The position numbers and the translations under genes were made by a program. The notes under the pieces are model-generated. The model had not been told where the DNA came from. It searched no databases and saw nothing but the letters and a program-made list of their open reading frames with translations. A stretch of DNA of 64,000 nucleotides from Bacteroidota bacterium (GTDB lineage Bacteria > Bacteroidota > Ignavibacteria > Ignavibacteriales > Ignavibacteriaceae): positions 1 through 64,000 of the forward strand of contig JAKAKL010000121.1 in NCBI GenBank assembly GCA_021824565.1. Reading direction: 5' to 3'. Shown one piece after another: positions 47,626-56,100 of the stretch. How positions within the stretch are numbered: the first letter of the stretch is position 1; the number at the start of each line of letters is the position of its first letter.

Positions 47626-48621
47626 TTAATTAAATTCATTTAGCCATAGATTTAGTAACTTTAATTCTTTTGCCTCTACAATAGAATGCTTATGCAGCTC
47701 TTCATAAGCTAAAAATAAATTATCCTTCATTGATAATTCTTTATTGATTTTATTTTTTACAAGATCAACTACCTTTTCAGAAAATAAATACACCGGCACT
47801 TCGGACTCAAAATCTTTTAGATAATCATGTTGGTTTCTATTTTGGAATACAGTTGCTTTCGTAAAACCGACTTTGTATCCGTATAACCACATAATCGGCT
47901 GGGCTATTAATCCTCTAAGAATATCTGTGAACCTAAAGCTGACATAAGCCGGTAAATACAAAAGTGGAAATAATTCTTTTCGTACAGCTGTATTTTGAGA
48001 GTTGAACGGGCATATTGTCCCAGTATTCAAAACTATCGGGGCACGATCATTAAAGTAACACGGTTCATTATTTGTCAATCTATATATTGCATCAACATCC
48101 GGATCCATATCCGCTAAACCCTGCCAAACACCAATGGAACTCATTTTAATTTCAAATTGACATGTTTGAAAACTATCAGCGCCTTTATTGATTTTGTTAA
48201 GTGGAAAACCTCTAGGCCAAATTTTTTTGCTGGAAAAAATTTTGTAAACGTTGAAATAATCCTCCCCATTATTTGTTGATTCAAAATAACCTTCAAACTC
48301 TGGAAAGCTCCAATCTGATTTTGGTATGTTATCATCGTCGGTATCAATAATAACCTCGGCATCTGCTTTAATAGCACTTAAATAACCCAGCATTTTTCTT
48401 GAATAATGGTTATAAGGTAATTCTGACGTAATTGGTAACTTGCTCTTAAATTGATCGTCAACCGAGATATAATGACAATTACTTAGCTCCCAGTTGGTCG
48501 GAGTTTTTTTATCGGCAACTACTATCAAATTACAGTCATCAATTTCGGAAAATTTTCTCACTGCCTCCGTTGGATGCGCTATCGTTGTTATAATTATATA
48601 TTTATTTTTCAGGCCTATCAA
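47626..48621 (-). CDS. STELLO-like (DUF288) putative glycosyltransferase
   Basis: The 331-aa protein opens with YIIITTIAHPTEAVRKFSE and LIVVADKKTPTNW and has a DDDN acidic cluster (VIIDTDDDNIPK), features of the STELLO/DUF288 family of glycosyltransferase-like proteins. A later segment FNSQNTAVRKELFPLLYLPA also fits. There is no membrane segment, unlike plant STELLO. It is the first gene of the large glycosyltransferase run, preceded by a long leader region with the dyad at 48801. Sugar specificity is unknown. Confidence 0.75.
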   Translation of the reverse strand: MIGLKNKYIIITTIAHPTEAVRKFSEIDDCNLIVVADKKTPTNWELSNCHYISVDDQFKSKLPITSELPYNHYSRKMLGYLSAIKADAEVIIDTDDDNIPKSDWSFPEFEGYFESTNNGEDYFNVYKIFSSKKIWPRGFPLNKINKGADSFQTCQFEIKMSSIGVWQGLADMDPDVDAIYRLTNNEPCYFNDRAPIVLNTGTICPFNSQNTAVRKELFPLLYLPAYVSFRFTDILRGLIAQPIMWLYGYKVGFTKATVFQNRNQHDYLKDFESEVPVYLFSEKVVDLVKNKINKELSMKDNLFLAYEELHKHSIVEAKELKLLNLWLNEFN

Positions 48622-48726
48622 TTCTATTTTATATTGTGTTTTTATGTTTCGCTAAAAAAACTTCTATTAACTTTTTTGTTTTACCTTATTCACATTTTCT
48701 TAAAAGATTATTTTGGCTAAGTAAGT

Positions 48727-48741
48727 CTAAAAACTATACCA
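48727..48741 (-). promoter_or_regulatory. Weak sigma-54-like element before the STELLO-like gene
   Basis: Minus-strand TGGTATAGTTTTTAG keeps the GG at -24 but lacks the GC at -12. It is reported because it shares TGGTAT with the element at 50128-50142 and sits at nearly the same distance (60 bp against 59 bp) from a perfect dyad. It would leave a leader of about 94 bases. Confidence 0.25.
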
Positions 48742-48800
48742 GTTTTAATTTTATTCATTTTAAGTTAATTCCCGGGATAAGAATGGTTTGTAATCTCACC

Positions 48801-48818
48801 TTGGCTAATTTTAGCCAA
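48801..48818. promoter_or_regulatory. Perfect 18-bp dyad TTGGCTAATTTTAGCCAA, copy 1
   Basis: Two 8-bp arms, TTGGCTAA and TTAGCCAA, are separated by 2 bp. The same 18 bp plus four more identical bases recur at 50201. It lies 180 bp upstream of the start of the STELLO-like gene. It is a candidate binding site for a dimeric regulator, most likely the FlgR-like protein. Confidence 0.6.
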
Positions 48819-48937
48819 TTTCCAATTTTGTTTCAATTAAGAATAAATATTAAAAAAAATTCTAGTCGAAACGTAAAAATCAAAATGTATTTGGAAAATT
48901 ATTCGACACGAAAAAAGAATCTAAGATAGAGTTCCTA

Positions 48938-49168
48938 GTAACTTGAAATGCAAAGTAAGAAAGTTTAAACGCTGTTAAAGAAACTTTAATTGCAATTCAT
49001 GATTCTTTAAAGAAAATTAAAGAAACTCAGAACACGATATAAGAAACTTGGAATGCGATGTAAGAAACTCTATACGCTGTTTAAGAAACACAAATTGCGA
49101 TGCAAGATTCTTAGAAGACAATTAAAGAAACTCAAATCGAGATGTAAGATTTTTTGAAGACGATCAAA
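48938..49168. repeat. Degenerate 21-bp tandem array, 11 units
   Basis: Eleven contiguous 21-bp units start at 48938, 48959, 48980, 49001, 49022, 49043, 49064, 49085, 49106, 49127 and 49148, without a single indel. Most begin GAAACT and end ATGTAA or similar (e.g. GAAACTTGGAATGCGATGTA); others begin GATTCT and end ATTAAA. Possible further diverged units flank it (48917-48937, 49169-49189). In-frame stops recur on both strands, so it is not coding. Confidence 0.85.
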
Positions 49169-49213
49169 GAAACGTTTCTTTTGTCGTATCAAATCGTTAG
49201 CCGTCCTATATCT

Positions 49214-49360
49214 TTAATCTAAGTCTAATTCGGTATTGCTAATTAAAGCCAAAACAGGTTCAATTTTAAAGTTTTGTTTCCAAATTTTTGAAACAACCGG
49301 CCAAAAAGCAAGATAATATGGATTTGAGTCTGAACTAAGAATGACTTTATCAATTTTCAT
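49214..49360 (-). pseudogene. Truncated N-terminal fragment of a glycosyltransferase-locus protein
   Basis: A 48-codon frame starts with ATG directly after the stop of the 225-aa gene. The text MKIDKVILSSDSNPYYLAFW and VVSKIWKQNFKIEPVLALIS looks like the conserved N-terminus of a larger protein family found in surface-glycan clusters (the pattern DKVI-SSD-NP-YL-FWP-V and EPVLALI is familiar, without a name). It stops after two secondary-structure units, and the 21-bp array follows 25-45 bases later. I read it as a gene truncated by deletion or by expansion of the repeat region; a genuine 48-aa peptide is less likely. Confidence 0.5.
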
Positions 49361-50038
49361 TTATTCTTTATAATCCTTAATAAATTTCCAATATTCATGA
49401 TGACGCAAATTCCGCTCATCGAAAACATCTCCTACAAATTCATAATCATTTCTTTTGGTAGGGAAAGAATGTATTTGCGCACCGTAAGAAATATTAAATT
49501 CAGAATGTTCAAAACAATTGCCTTGAACAAGCGGATATACAACTTGCCCTAGAAAATCTTGGTCAATTCCTTTTCTGTCATATCTTCCCCATTGCTTAAT
49601 CAAATGCTTAAGCCCGATTTCTTTCATTATTCCGTTTCTGCTACCCCACATTCCGCCTAGAATCGGAAATTGATGATTGGGGTGGTCTCTCATGATATGG
49701 AAATCTTTGTCTGAACTGAGCCACTCAATGATTGCCGCTATTTCTCTATCTGAAAACCTTGAATCACAATCTCTTGAAAGACAAATATTAACTTCAGGGT
49801 CAACCGAAGCTAAAAATCTCCAGAACATTCCATCATAATCGTTAATTTTTTCTACGAGAATTATTTCAGAATTTGGAGCAATAAGCGATTCTATTAATTC
49901 CTTATTACAATTCTTATCAACGTAAAACCTACATTTCCAACCGCGGAAATAGTTAACCGCAAGCTTTATATTCTCTTTAGCTCCAAACCAGTACATAGGT
50001 TCATTACCCCAAAGAGAAAATGATATTACATTTTTCAT
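49361..50038 (-). CDS. Putative glycosyltransferase with a DCD motif
   Basis: The 225-aa soluble protein has a nucleotide-sugar type N-terminus (VISFSLWGNEPMYWFGAKEN) and an acidic motif in NICLSRDCDSRFSDRE (about 95-110), resembling the DxD of glycosyltransferase family A folds. Then MRDHPNHQFPILGGMWGSR and KGIDQDFLGQVVYPL follow, both recurrent in small glycosyltransferase-like proteins of surface-glycan clusters. The exact family is not recognised. The start is preceded by a sigma-54-like element and a perfect dyad, so it is probably controlled with the flagellar genes. Confidence 0.7.
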   Translation of the reverse strand: MKNVISFSLWGNEPMYWFGAKENIKLAVNYFRGWKCRFYVDKNCNKELIESLIAPNSEIILVEKINDYDGMFWRFLASVDPEVNICLSRDCDSRFSDREIAAIIEWLSSDKDFHIMRDHPNHQFPILGGMWGSRNGIMKEIGLKHLIKQWGRYDRKGIDQDFLGQVVYPLVQGNCFEHSEFNISYGAQIHSFPTKRNDYEFVGDVFDERNLRHHEYWKFIKDYKE

Positions 50039-50127
50039 TTTTAAAAATTTTTCTTAATACAAAATTCCTATTTGAAATTCTTAAATAGAAATTTTGAAAT
50101 GACTAGATAATTTTATTTGTATATTGC

Positions 50128-50142
50128 GCTAATTTCATACCA
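50128..50142 (-). promoter_or_regulatory. Sigma-54-like promoter of the 225-aa glycosyltransferase gene
   Basis: Minus-strand TGGTATGAAATTAGC has the exact GG-N10-GC core of sigma-54 promoters and agrees with the consensus TGGCACG-N4-TTGC at eight of eleven defined positions. The predicted start is near 50116, giving a leader of about 78 bases. Confidence 0.5.
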
Positions 50143-50200
50143 TATCTGTAAGCTAAAAATTTTATAACATATTACTAAAGAAATTGATATTTATTTACAT

Positions 50201-50218
50201 TTGGCTAATTTTAGCCAA
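50201..50218. promoter_or_regulatory. Perfect 18-bp dyad TTGGCTAATTTTAGCCAA, copy 2
   Basis: Identical to the dyad at 48801. It lies 59 bp upstream of the sigma-54-like element and 163 bp upstream of the gene start at 50038. Surrounding sequence differs from copy 1 beyond 22 bp, so the motif, not a large duplication, is conserved. Confidence 0.6.
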
Positions 50219-50254
50219 TTTCTATTCATATAAAATCTTGGGTTATTGGAACCT

Positions 50255-50342
50255 CTGATTATACTCTGATTGGCTTCTAATTATACTCTGATTGGCTTCT
50301 GATTATACTCTGATTGGCTTCTAATTATACTCCTATTGTACT
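50255..50342. repeat. 22-bp tandem repeat, four units
   Basis: Units at 50255, 50277, 50299 and 50321. The first three differ only at the third base (CTGATT or CTAATT, followed by ATACTCTGATTGGCTT), and the fourth is degenerate in its second half. High identity suggests recent slippage. No function is apparent. Confidence 0.85.
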
Positions 50343-50643
50343 CTTGCCGGAAAGACGTTTTGTAAAAAAGCTTGCCCTTTTTAATAGAATTAAAAGATTA
50401 TAAGTAACTATAGTTTCGCAATATCTTACGATGGGAGTTGTCAAAACCTAATCAAAAGATATTTTTGAGTTAACTTTAATTTATAATTACGCGTTTTCAA
50501 GCAAGATTTTCAGCGTTCATATAAATTTGAGAGAGTTTCAAAGAAAGACAATATCGAATATCAAAATGCTTTTTGCATAACTTAAGTTAGTAACCAATTT
50601 AGTTTTGTCCAAGTCTAATCTATAAAACAAAGTAGGAACTATT

Positions 50644-51579
50644 ATGAAAAAGTATATTCTTAAAAACAGTTTGATCCTCATTCTTTTTGCAGCGCTGACA
50701 TTTAATTTATCAGCCTGCGGAACTTATCATGAATTTGGAGATGGATCCTTAAAGACACTTCAAGAAAAAACTTTCAATACATCTCCGGGAAAGAATTTTG
50801 TTCTTAAAGCAAGCTCGGGCGACGTTGTTGTCACTACGTCGGATGCACCAGAAGTTTATATTAAAATTCTCGGAAACGAACGAGCATCGCAAAAAATGAA
50901 ATTCGATTATGATGTCTCGGATAATGGTGTTAGTATTAGAGCAGAAAAAAAAGACGGATGGAATTTTTTCAACTTCGGCGAAAATATAAACCTAAGATTT
51001 GAAGTAAGGCTTCCTTCAAATTATAATGCTAAGATTTCAAGCAGCGGCGGAGATATTTTGATCAGCAATATAAACGGGAAAATAGATTTGCACTCCTCAG
51101 GCGGCGATGTTTCTTCAAAATATATTCAGGGCGCTTTAACCGTCTCTACTTCAGGTGGAGATATAAAATGCGAAAGTGTTAATGGTCCGATTAAGCTTGA
51201 AACTTCGGGCGGCGATGTTGTCTGCAATAATTTCGACGGCGATTTAGATGCGTCTACATCCGGCGGAGATATTTCCCTTAAAGGTAAAGATTCAAAAATA
51301 TATGCGACAACTTCCGGCGGAGAAATTGACTTAAATTATTCCGGCGCAAATAAAGGCATTAACCTTTCTTCATCGGGCGGAAGCATTAAACTAAGCCTGC
51401 CTTCTGATTTTAATGCCACCGCAAAAATGTATTCAACCGGCGGAGATATAAATTGCGCTTTCGGCGGCAATAATGCTACTTCTATTTCTTCATCAAAGTT
51501 TGAAGCCGATATTAACAACGGCGGCGAACCGCTTATCGTTAAAACTTCCGGCGGGGATATTGATGTAGTGAAGAATTAA
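50644..51579 (+). CDS. DUF4097-like beta-solenoid lipoprotein
   Basis: The 311-aa protein has a lipoprotein signal peptide with the lipobox LSAC (Cys25). The mature part carries many repeats of the type SSGGDI or TSGGDI at intervals of about 18-22 residues (e.g. SSGGDILISNINGKIDLHSS), forming a predicted right-handed beta-solenoid as in the DUF4097/adhesin-like family. It is probably anchored to the inner leaflet of the outer membrane or exposed. Family function is unknown. It stands alone, upstream of the TPM-domain gene by 63 bases. Confidence 0.85.
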   Translation: MKKYILKNSLILILFAALTFNLSACGTYHEFGDGSLKTLQEKTFNTSPGKNFVLKASSGDVVVTTSDAPEVYIKILGNERASQKMKFDYDVSDNGVSIRAEKKDGWNFFNFGENINLRFEVRLPSNYNAKISSSGGDILISNINGKIDLHSSGGDVSSKYIQGALTVSTSGGDIKCESVNGPIKLETSGGDVVCNNFDGDLDASTSGGDISLKGKDSKIYATTSGGEIDLNYSGANKGINLSSSGGSIKLSLPSDFNATAKMYSTGGDINCAFGGNNATSISSSKFEADINNGGEPLIVKTSGGDIDVVKN

Positions 51580-51642
51580 AAAATGACTCTTGTAATATTC
51601 TTTGTTCTTCTTTAGTTTTATTTTATAGATTTTAAAAAAAAG

Positions 51643-52098
51643 ATGCACGGCTTAATAAATCATTTTATCAGCGACGATGAGATGCTCCGCATTTCAAACA
51701 AGATTAAAGAAGTTGAAAAGACAACTGCCGGAGAAATTTGCGTTGCAGTTAAAGAACATATTCACTTTCTTCACAAAAACAAATCAGTTCATTGGCTTGC
51801 TGAAAAAGAATTTTTCAGACTCGGCATTGATAAAACTAAAGATAAAACCGGAGTCTTAATTTTTGTTCTCCTTCCCAAAAGACAATTTTATATAATGGCT
51901 GACAACGGGATACACACAAAGGTGGCGGACAATACTTGGGATTCAATTAAAGACGAAATGCAGAAAATGTTTTTATCCGGAGAATTTTCTAAAGGAATTA
52001 TTCACGGCGTGCAGAGAGTCGGCAAAATATTAAGCGAACATTTTCCAGCTAAACCTAACGATACGAACGAAATATCTAACCGCGTAATTTTAGAATGA
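51643..52098 (+). CDS. TPM-domain (TLP18.3/Psb32/MOLO-1) family protein
   Basis: The 151-aa protein matches the TPM domain: HGLINHFISDDEMLRISNKI, KTTAGEICVAVKEHIHF, LIFVLLPKRQFYIMADNGI and a C-terminal helix LSGEFSKGIIHGVQRVGKIL. There is no signal peptide or membrane segment, unlike many TPM proteins, so it is predicted to be cytoplasmic. Some TPM members have weak phosphatase activity; function here is unknown. The ribosome site is poor (AAAAAAAGATG). A terminator follows it. Confidence 0.85.
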   Translation: MHGLINHFISDDEMLRISNKIKEVEKTTAGEICVAVKEHIHFLHKNKSVHWLAEKEFFRLGIDKTKDKTGVLIFVLLPKRQFYIMADNGIHTKVADNTWDSIKDEMQKMFLSGEFSKGIIHGVQRVGKILSEHFPAKPNDTNEISNRVILE

Positions 52099-52125
52099 AG
52101 TTTTCATAATATTTAAAATGAAAAA

Positions 52126-52157
52126 GGCTGTTCTTAATTTTTTGAACAGCCTTTTTT
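52126..52157. terminator. Bidirectional terminator between the TPM-domain gene and trxA
   Basis: Stem GGCTGTTC (52126-52133) and GAACAGCC (52144-52151) with a 10-base loop, followed on the plus strand by six T and preceded by five A, which gives a T-run on the minus strand. It serves both convergent genes. Confidence 0.9.
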
Positions 52158-52176
52158 AATTTTAGGTTTCTTATCT

Positions 52177-52512
52177 TCAATTAGCAGCGTGAATAAATGG
52201 TTTAATTTTATTTTCAATCATCTGTTTTGGTACTGCGCCGATAATTCCATCAACGACCTGACCATTGTTAAATATGCCGAGAGTAGGAATGCTTCTAATT
52301 CCGTAACGGATAGCAACGTCCTGATTCTCATCGGTATTAAGCTTAACTACTTTTAATTTTCCTTCATACTCAGTTGCAATTTGTTCTACGATTGGCGAAA
52401 CCATTCTGCAAGGACCGCACCACGGCGCCCAAAAATCTACTAGGACAGGAACATCTGATTTTAAAACTTCCTGTTCAAAATTAAAGTCAGTTCCTTCAAT
52501 TACATTTTTCAT
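52177..52512 (-). CDS. trxA: Thioredoxin
   Basis: The 111-aa thioredoxin has the redox-active WCGPC at residues 31-35, the cis-proline Pro76 in RSIPT, and conserved DFWAP. It reduces protein disulphides in the cytoplasm using thioredoxin reductase. Length matches the family. It stands alone, with a 131-bp upstream gap likely holding its promoter. Confidence 0.97.
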   Translation of the reverse strand: MKNVIEGTDFNFEQEVLKSDVPVLVDFWAPWCGPCRMVSPIVEQIATEYEGKLKVVKLNTDENQDVAIRYGIRSIPTLGIFNNGQVVDGIIGAVPKQMIENKIKPFIHAAN

Positions 52513-52643
52513 AACTATTTCCTTCTTTTATATTCAACAAATATGATGTATATATAATACTAAAGATTCACAACATCAAATTAAGATTTTAATGTTGTGA
52601 CAAAAAATATTTTTAAAATAAATAAAAATAATTCAGCTCAATT

Positions 52644-52994
52644 TTATTTTCCTACTTCTTCAAGATGAGTGTGCTTGAAAGAGTCGCCGTATTTCAAACC
52701 GAATCCGAACAATCTATCAATGCTCGAATGTCCGAATATAATTATTCCCGCCAACATCAAAGGAGAATTGAATAATGATGCTCCCAGAAGATATATTATA
52801 ACGGCAATTCCCTTGTGATGAAATAGATTATAAACGAAAGCACCTGTCTTGCTGCCGAACTTATAAGCCATCATTGAAATGTCCGGCGTTAAAATAAAGA
52901 TTAAAAAAATCCACCATGGCATCGCGAGAAGCCCGAATAGAAATATCGAAAGTAGGAACATACCAAGTTCTTCAAGCCTTAACACATTTTTCAT
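52644..52994 (-). CDS. DUF4260 family membrane protein
   Basis: The 116-aa protein has about three membrane segments (about 11-36, 56-76, 78-92) and the family pattern FILTPDISMMAYKFGSKTG, FHHKGIAVIIYL, FGHSSIDRLFGFGLKYGDSF. The conserved DISM, HHK and HSSIDR motifs identify DUF4260. Function is unknown. It lies downstream of the RND operon but beyond a strong hairpin, so it is probably transcribed separately. Confidence 0.88.
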   Translation of the reverse strand: MKNVLRLEELGMFLLSIFLFGLLAMPWWIFLIFILTPDISMMAYKFGSKTGAFVYNLFHHKGIAVIIYLLGASLFNSPLMLAGIIIFGHSSIDRLFGFGLKYGDSFKHTHLEEVGK

Positions 52995-53046
52995 CGTAAT
53001 CTTTCTATTTTTTATGCGGGATAAAATAACGATTCGTGTTTAAAAC

Positions 53047-53079
53047 TTTTGTAGCACAGAATAAATCCGTGCTACAAAA
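53047..53079 (-). terminator. Hairpin terminator of the efflux operon
   Basis: TTTTGTAGCAC (53047-53057) and GTGCTACAAAA (53069-53079) form a perfect 11-bp stem 22 bases past the RND pump stop. The minus-strand bases downstream are only partly T-rich (AAAAGTTTTA). Confidence 0.65.
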
Positions 53080-53101
53080 TTTATTTGAATGAATATGGAA
53101 A

Positions 53102-56100
53102 TTACTCTTCCACAAGTTCAGGATAAAGCTGAGGCTCTTTGATGCGTTTTTTATTTAAGATAGCTTTGAACTTTGCCTGCCATCCTTCAACTTTAACATA
53201 CATAACCGGTACAAGAATCAACGTAAGGAACATCGAACTAAGCAAGCCGCCGATAATCGCCCAGGCAAGTCCGGATTTCCATTCCGAACCGGAGTCCGTA
53301 GACAACGCAAGCGGAAGCATCCCTATTACCATTGCAGTCGTTGTCATTAAGATCGGTCTAATCCTGCTTTCACCCGCTTCTATCAATGCGTCGAACGTGG
53401 ATGCGCCTTCCTCTTCTTTATTATGCTTTGCACGGTCGACAAGCAGAATAGCATTCTTGCCTACCAATCCCACAAGCATTATTATTCCTAAGATGGAAAA
53501 AATGTTAAGTGATTTCATAGTCAATGCTAACGCCAAAAATGCACCTACCATCGCAACCGGAATAGAAAAGAAAATTATAAACGGATCGACATACGAATCA
53601 TACAACGCAACCATGATCATGTATACAAAAATTAAAGCTGCAATCAGCGCAAGACCAAGGCTTCCGAAAGAATCCGACTGGTTTTTTAAATCTCCCCAAT
53701 AAGCAATATCAACACCGGCGGGAATTTTTTCCTTTGCCATAGCATTTTTAATATCCTGCCCGACACTTCCGCTCGGTCTACCAATTACCTGCGAAAATAC
53801 TGTAACTGCGCTGACCCGGTTCATTCTTTGTAATTCCGAAGGACCGGTAGACTGATACACATTTGCAAATTGTTGTAGCTGAATTGCCTGACCGCGGTTG
53901 TTTACAAATGTCATCTGTTTAAGATCCGATATTTTCGATCTGTCGAATTTGTCGAAAGAAACTAAAATATCATAATCATCATCGCCGTCTCTAAATTTAG
54001 CATCGTCATTTCCCTGCATTGCAACTTGCAAAGCAGCACCGACATCGGCTATAGAAAGTCCAAAGTCGGCAAGCTTTTGACGATCTATATCTACACGAGT
54101 TTCAGGGTTTCCAACTTCTGTTGACAAACGAACGTCCGCGGTGCCAGGAATTTTCTTAACAACATTTTCAAGTATCAATGCTGTCTTCATAACGTCATCA
54201 CGGTTTGGACCGTTAACTATTAATTGAATAGGAGTCTGATTAGCCGTACCGAAAATTCCTATAGGATTAACGCGCACTTTTAGTCCGGGAATTTTTTGCG
54301 CAAATTGTTTTATCTGTTCGCCAATCTGATCCGTTGAATAATTTCTTTGTTCCTTTGGAATAAGTTCGACGTCTAATTCCGAAGTATTGTTTGAGGACTG
54401 TCCTATAAGCCCTTCGTTAGAGGCGCCGACTTCAACAAAAACTTTTTTTACTTCAGGAAGATTATTAATATATCGTTCAACTTTTTGGGTAACAAAGTTT
54501 GTATTGTCAAGCGAATAGTCCGGCGGCAGTTCAAGAATAACCGCGAATTCACCTCTATCGGATTGCGTTATAAATTCGCTTCCTATAAATCCAAGCGGCA
54601 CCAGGGAAAGAGAAGCAATAAACAATACAAAAGAGAGAGTAATTACTTTCCATTTATTCTTAAGGCTCCACCTTAAAATAGAAATGTATTGCTTTACCAG
54701 CTTATGAAAATATTTTTCAAACAATACAGCGAACTTGCCGATCAATGTATTATCAGTAAGGCGTTCAAGCTTGCTTATTCTTGAAGCAAGAAGCGGCGTA
54801 ACTGTGAACGATACAAACAAACTTAGCAGCGTTGAAATAACAACAACAACGGCAAATTCTCTGATAATATTTCCGATCAGCCCGCCTGTCAATGCAAGCG
54901 GGACGTATATTACAACATCCACCATTGTAATTGATAGAGCCGCAAACCCGATTTCATTTCGTCCCTTTAGCGCAGCAGTTTTCGACTCTTCTCCTTTTTC
55001 AAGGTGATGATAAATATTTTCAATAACCACTATCGAGTCATCAACTAAAATTCCTACGACAAGAGATAATCCAAGAAGCGTCATTAAGTTTAATGTAAAT
55101 CCTGCAAGATACATTACTATAAACGTTGACAAGATCGAAGCAGGAATTGCAAGCATAACTATAAAAGAATTCCTTATGCTGTGAAGGAATAGAAGCATAA
55201 CTACTGCAACTAATACAACAGCAAGAAGCAAATCATATTTAACTCCATTAGCAGCATCTATAGTAAACTCAGAAGCATCTTGAGCAATATTAAACTTAAC
55301 ATTTTCCGGGCTGTAGTCTTTTTCAATTCTTTTTAATTCAGCACGGACAAGGCGGCTGACATCAACTGCGTTAGCATCAGTCTGTTTCTGCACCAGGATG
55401 CCAACGGAAGTTACTCCATTAATTCTGTTAATGGTTGAATACTCTTTATGTCCGTCTTCAACTTCGGCTATATCTGATAACTTAATATCTCCGCCGTCTT
55501 TCGATTTGGCAATGATTAAATTTCTGATCGAGTTAACCGATTGAAATTTTCCCGCCAGGCGAACTATTAATTGATTTTGCGTGTTCTCTAATTTTCCGGT
55601 TGGAAAATCAAGGTTGGCACTCTTAATGGCATTTAGAATTTGAAGAACAGATAGTCCATAATTCTGAACTTTATCTGCATCGAGATTTACTCTTATTTCT
55701 CTTTCATCTCCGCCGACTAACGTAACTTGACCAACGCCAGCAACCTTAGAAATTCTGGGTTGAATTCTATCAACAATAAATTGATAAAATTTTGTCGAAG
55801 GCATATTGCTTGTAACACCCATTCTTAATATCGGAACTTCATCAAGTGCAAACTTTGAAATAGACGGCGCTTTTACATCGACTGGAAAAGTGCTTAGAAT
55901 TTCGTTTACTTTTCTTTGCGCTGTTTGAAGTTCGAGATCAACATCTGCCGACTGATCGAATTGAATTGTAACAAAAGAAACTCCTTCCTGCGAAGTAGAA
56001 TTTATATTATCAATTTGATCGAGCGTCGATACGGCGTCTTCAATCGGCTTAGTAACAGAGTTTTCAACTTCATTGGGCGATGCGCCAGGATAAATTGTTG

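Larger units (their letters stand above)
48622..49213. other. Gene-free region upstream of the glycosyltransferase operon
   Basis: 592 bp without a credible gene. It contains a weak sigma-54-like element (48727-48741), a perfect dyad (48801-48818), an isolated half-site TTGGCTAA at 48713-48720, and the 21-bp tandem array (48938-49168). All six frames are interrupted by stops. Confidence 0.6.
50039..50643. other. Divergent gene-free region with dyad and 22-bp repeats
   Basis: 605 bp between the 225-aa gene (minus) and the lipoprotein gene (plus). It contains a sigma-54-like element (50128-50142), a perfect dyad (50201-50218) and a 22-bp tandem array (50255-50342). The remaining 300 bp before the lipoprotein gene show no ORF and no recognisable promoter, apart from an AGGA ribosome site close to the ATG at 50644. 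Confidence 0.6.

Noticed and set aside
48713-48720. TTGGCTAA half-site downstream of dyad copy 1
   Set aside because: It has no second arm, and a single 8-bp match is not significant on its own.
48801-48818. The dyad itself read as a sigma-54 promoter (TGGC...AGC)
   Set aside because: The spacing between GG and GC is 9 bases; sigma-54 promoters need 10. The perfect symmetry fits a regulator site better.
48938-50342. The 21-bp and 22-bp arrays as CRISPR arrays
   Set aside because: Units are directly contiguous without unique spacers, and no cas genes are near.
53139-53702. Plus-strand 187-aa open frame inside the RND pump gene
   Set aside because: It is antisense to a clearly conserved transporter and shows no family features.
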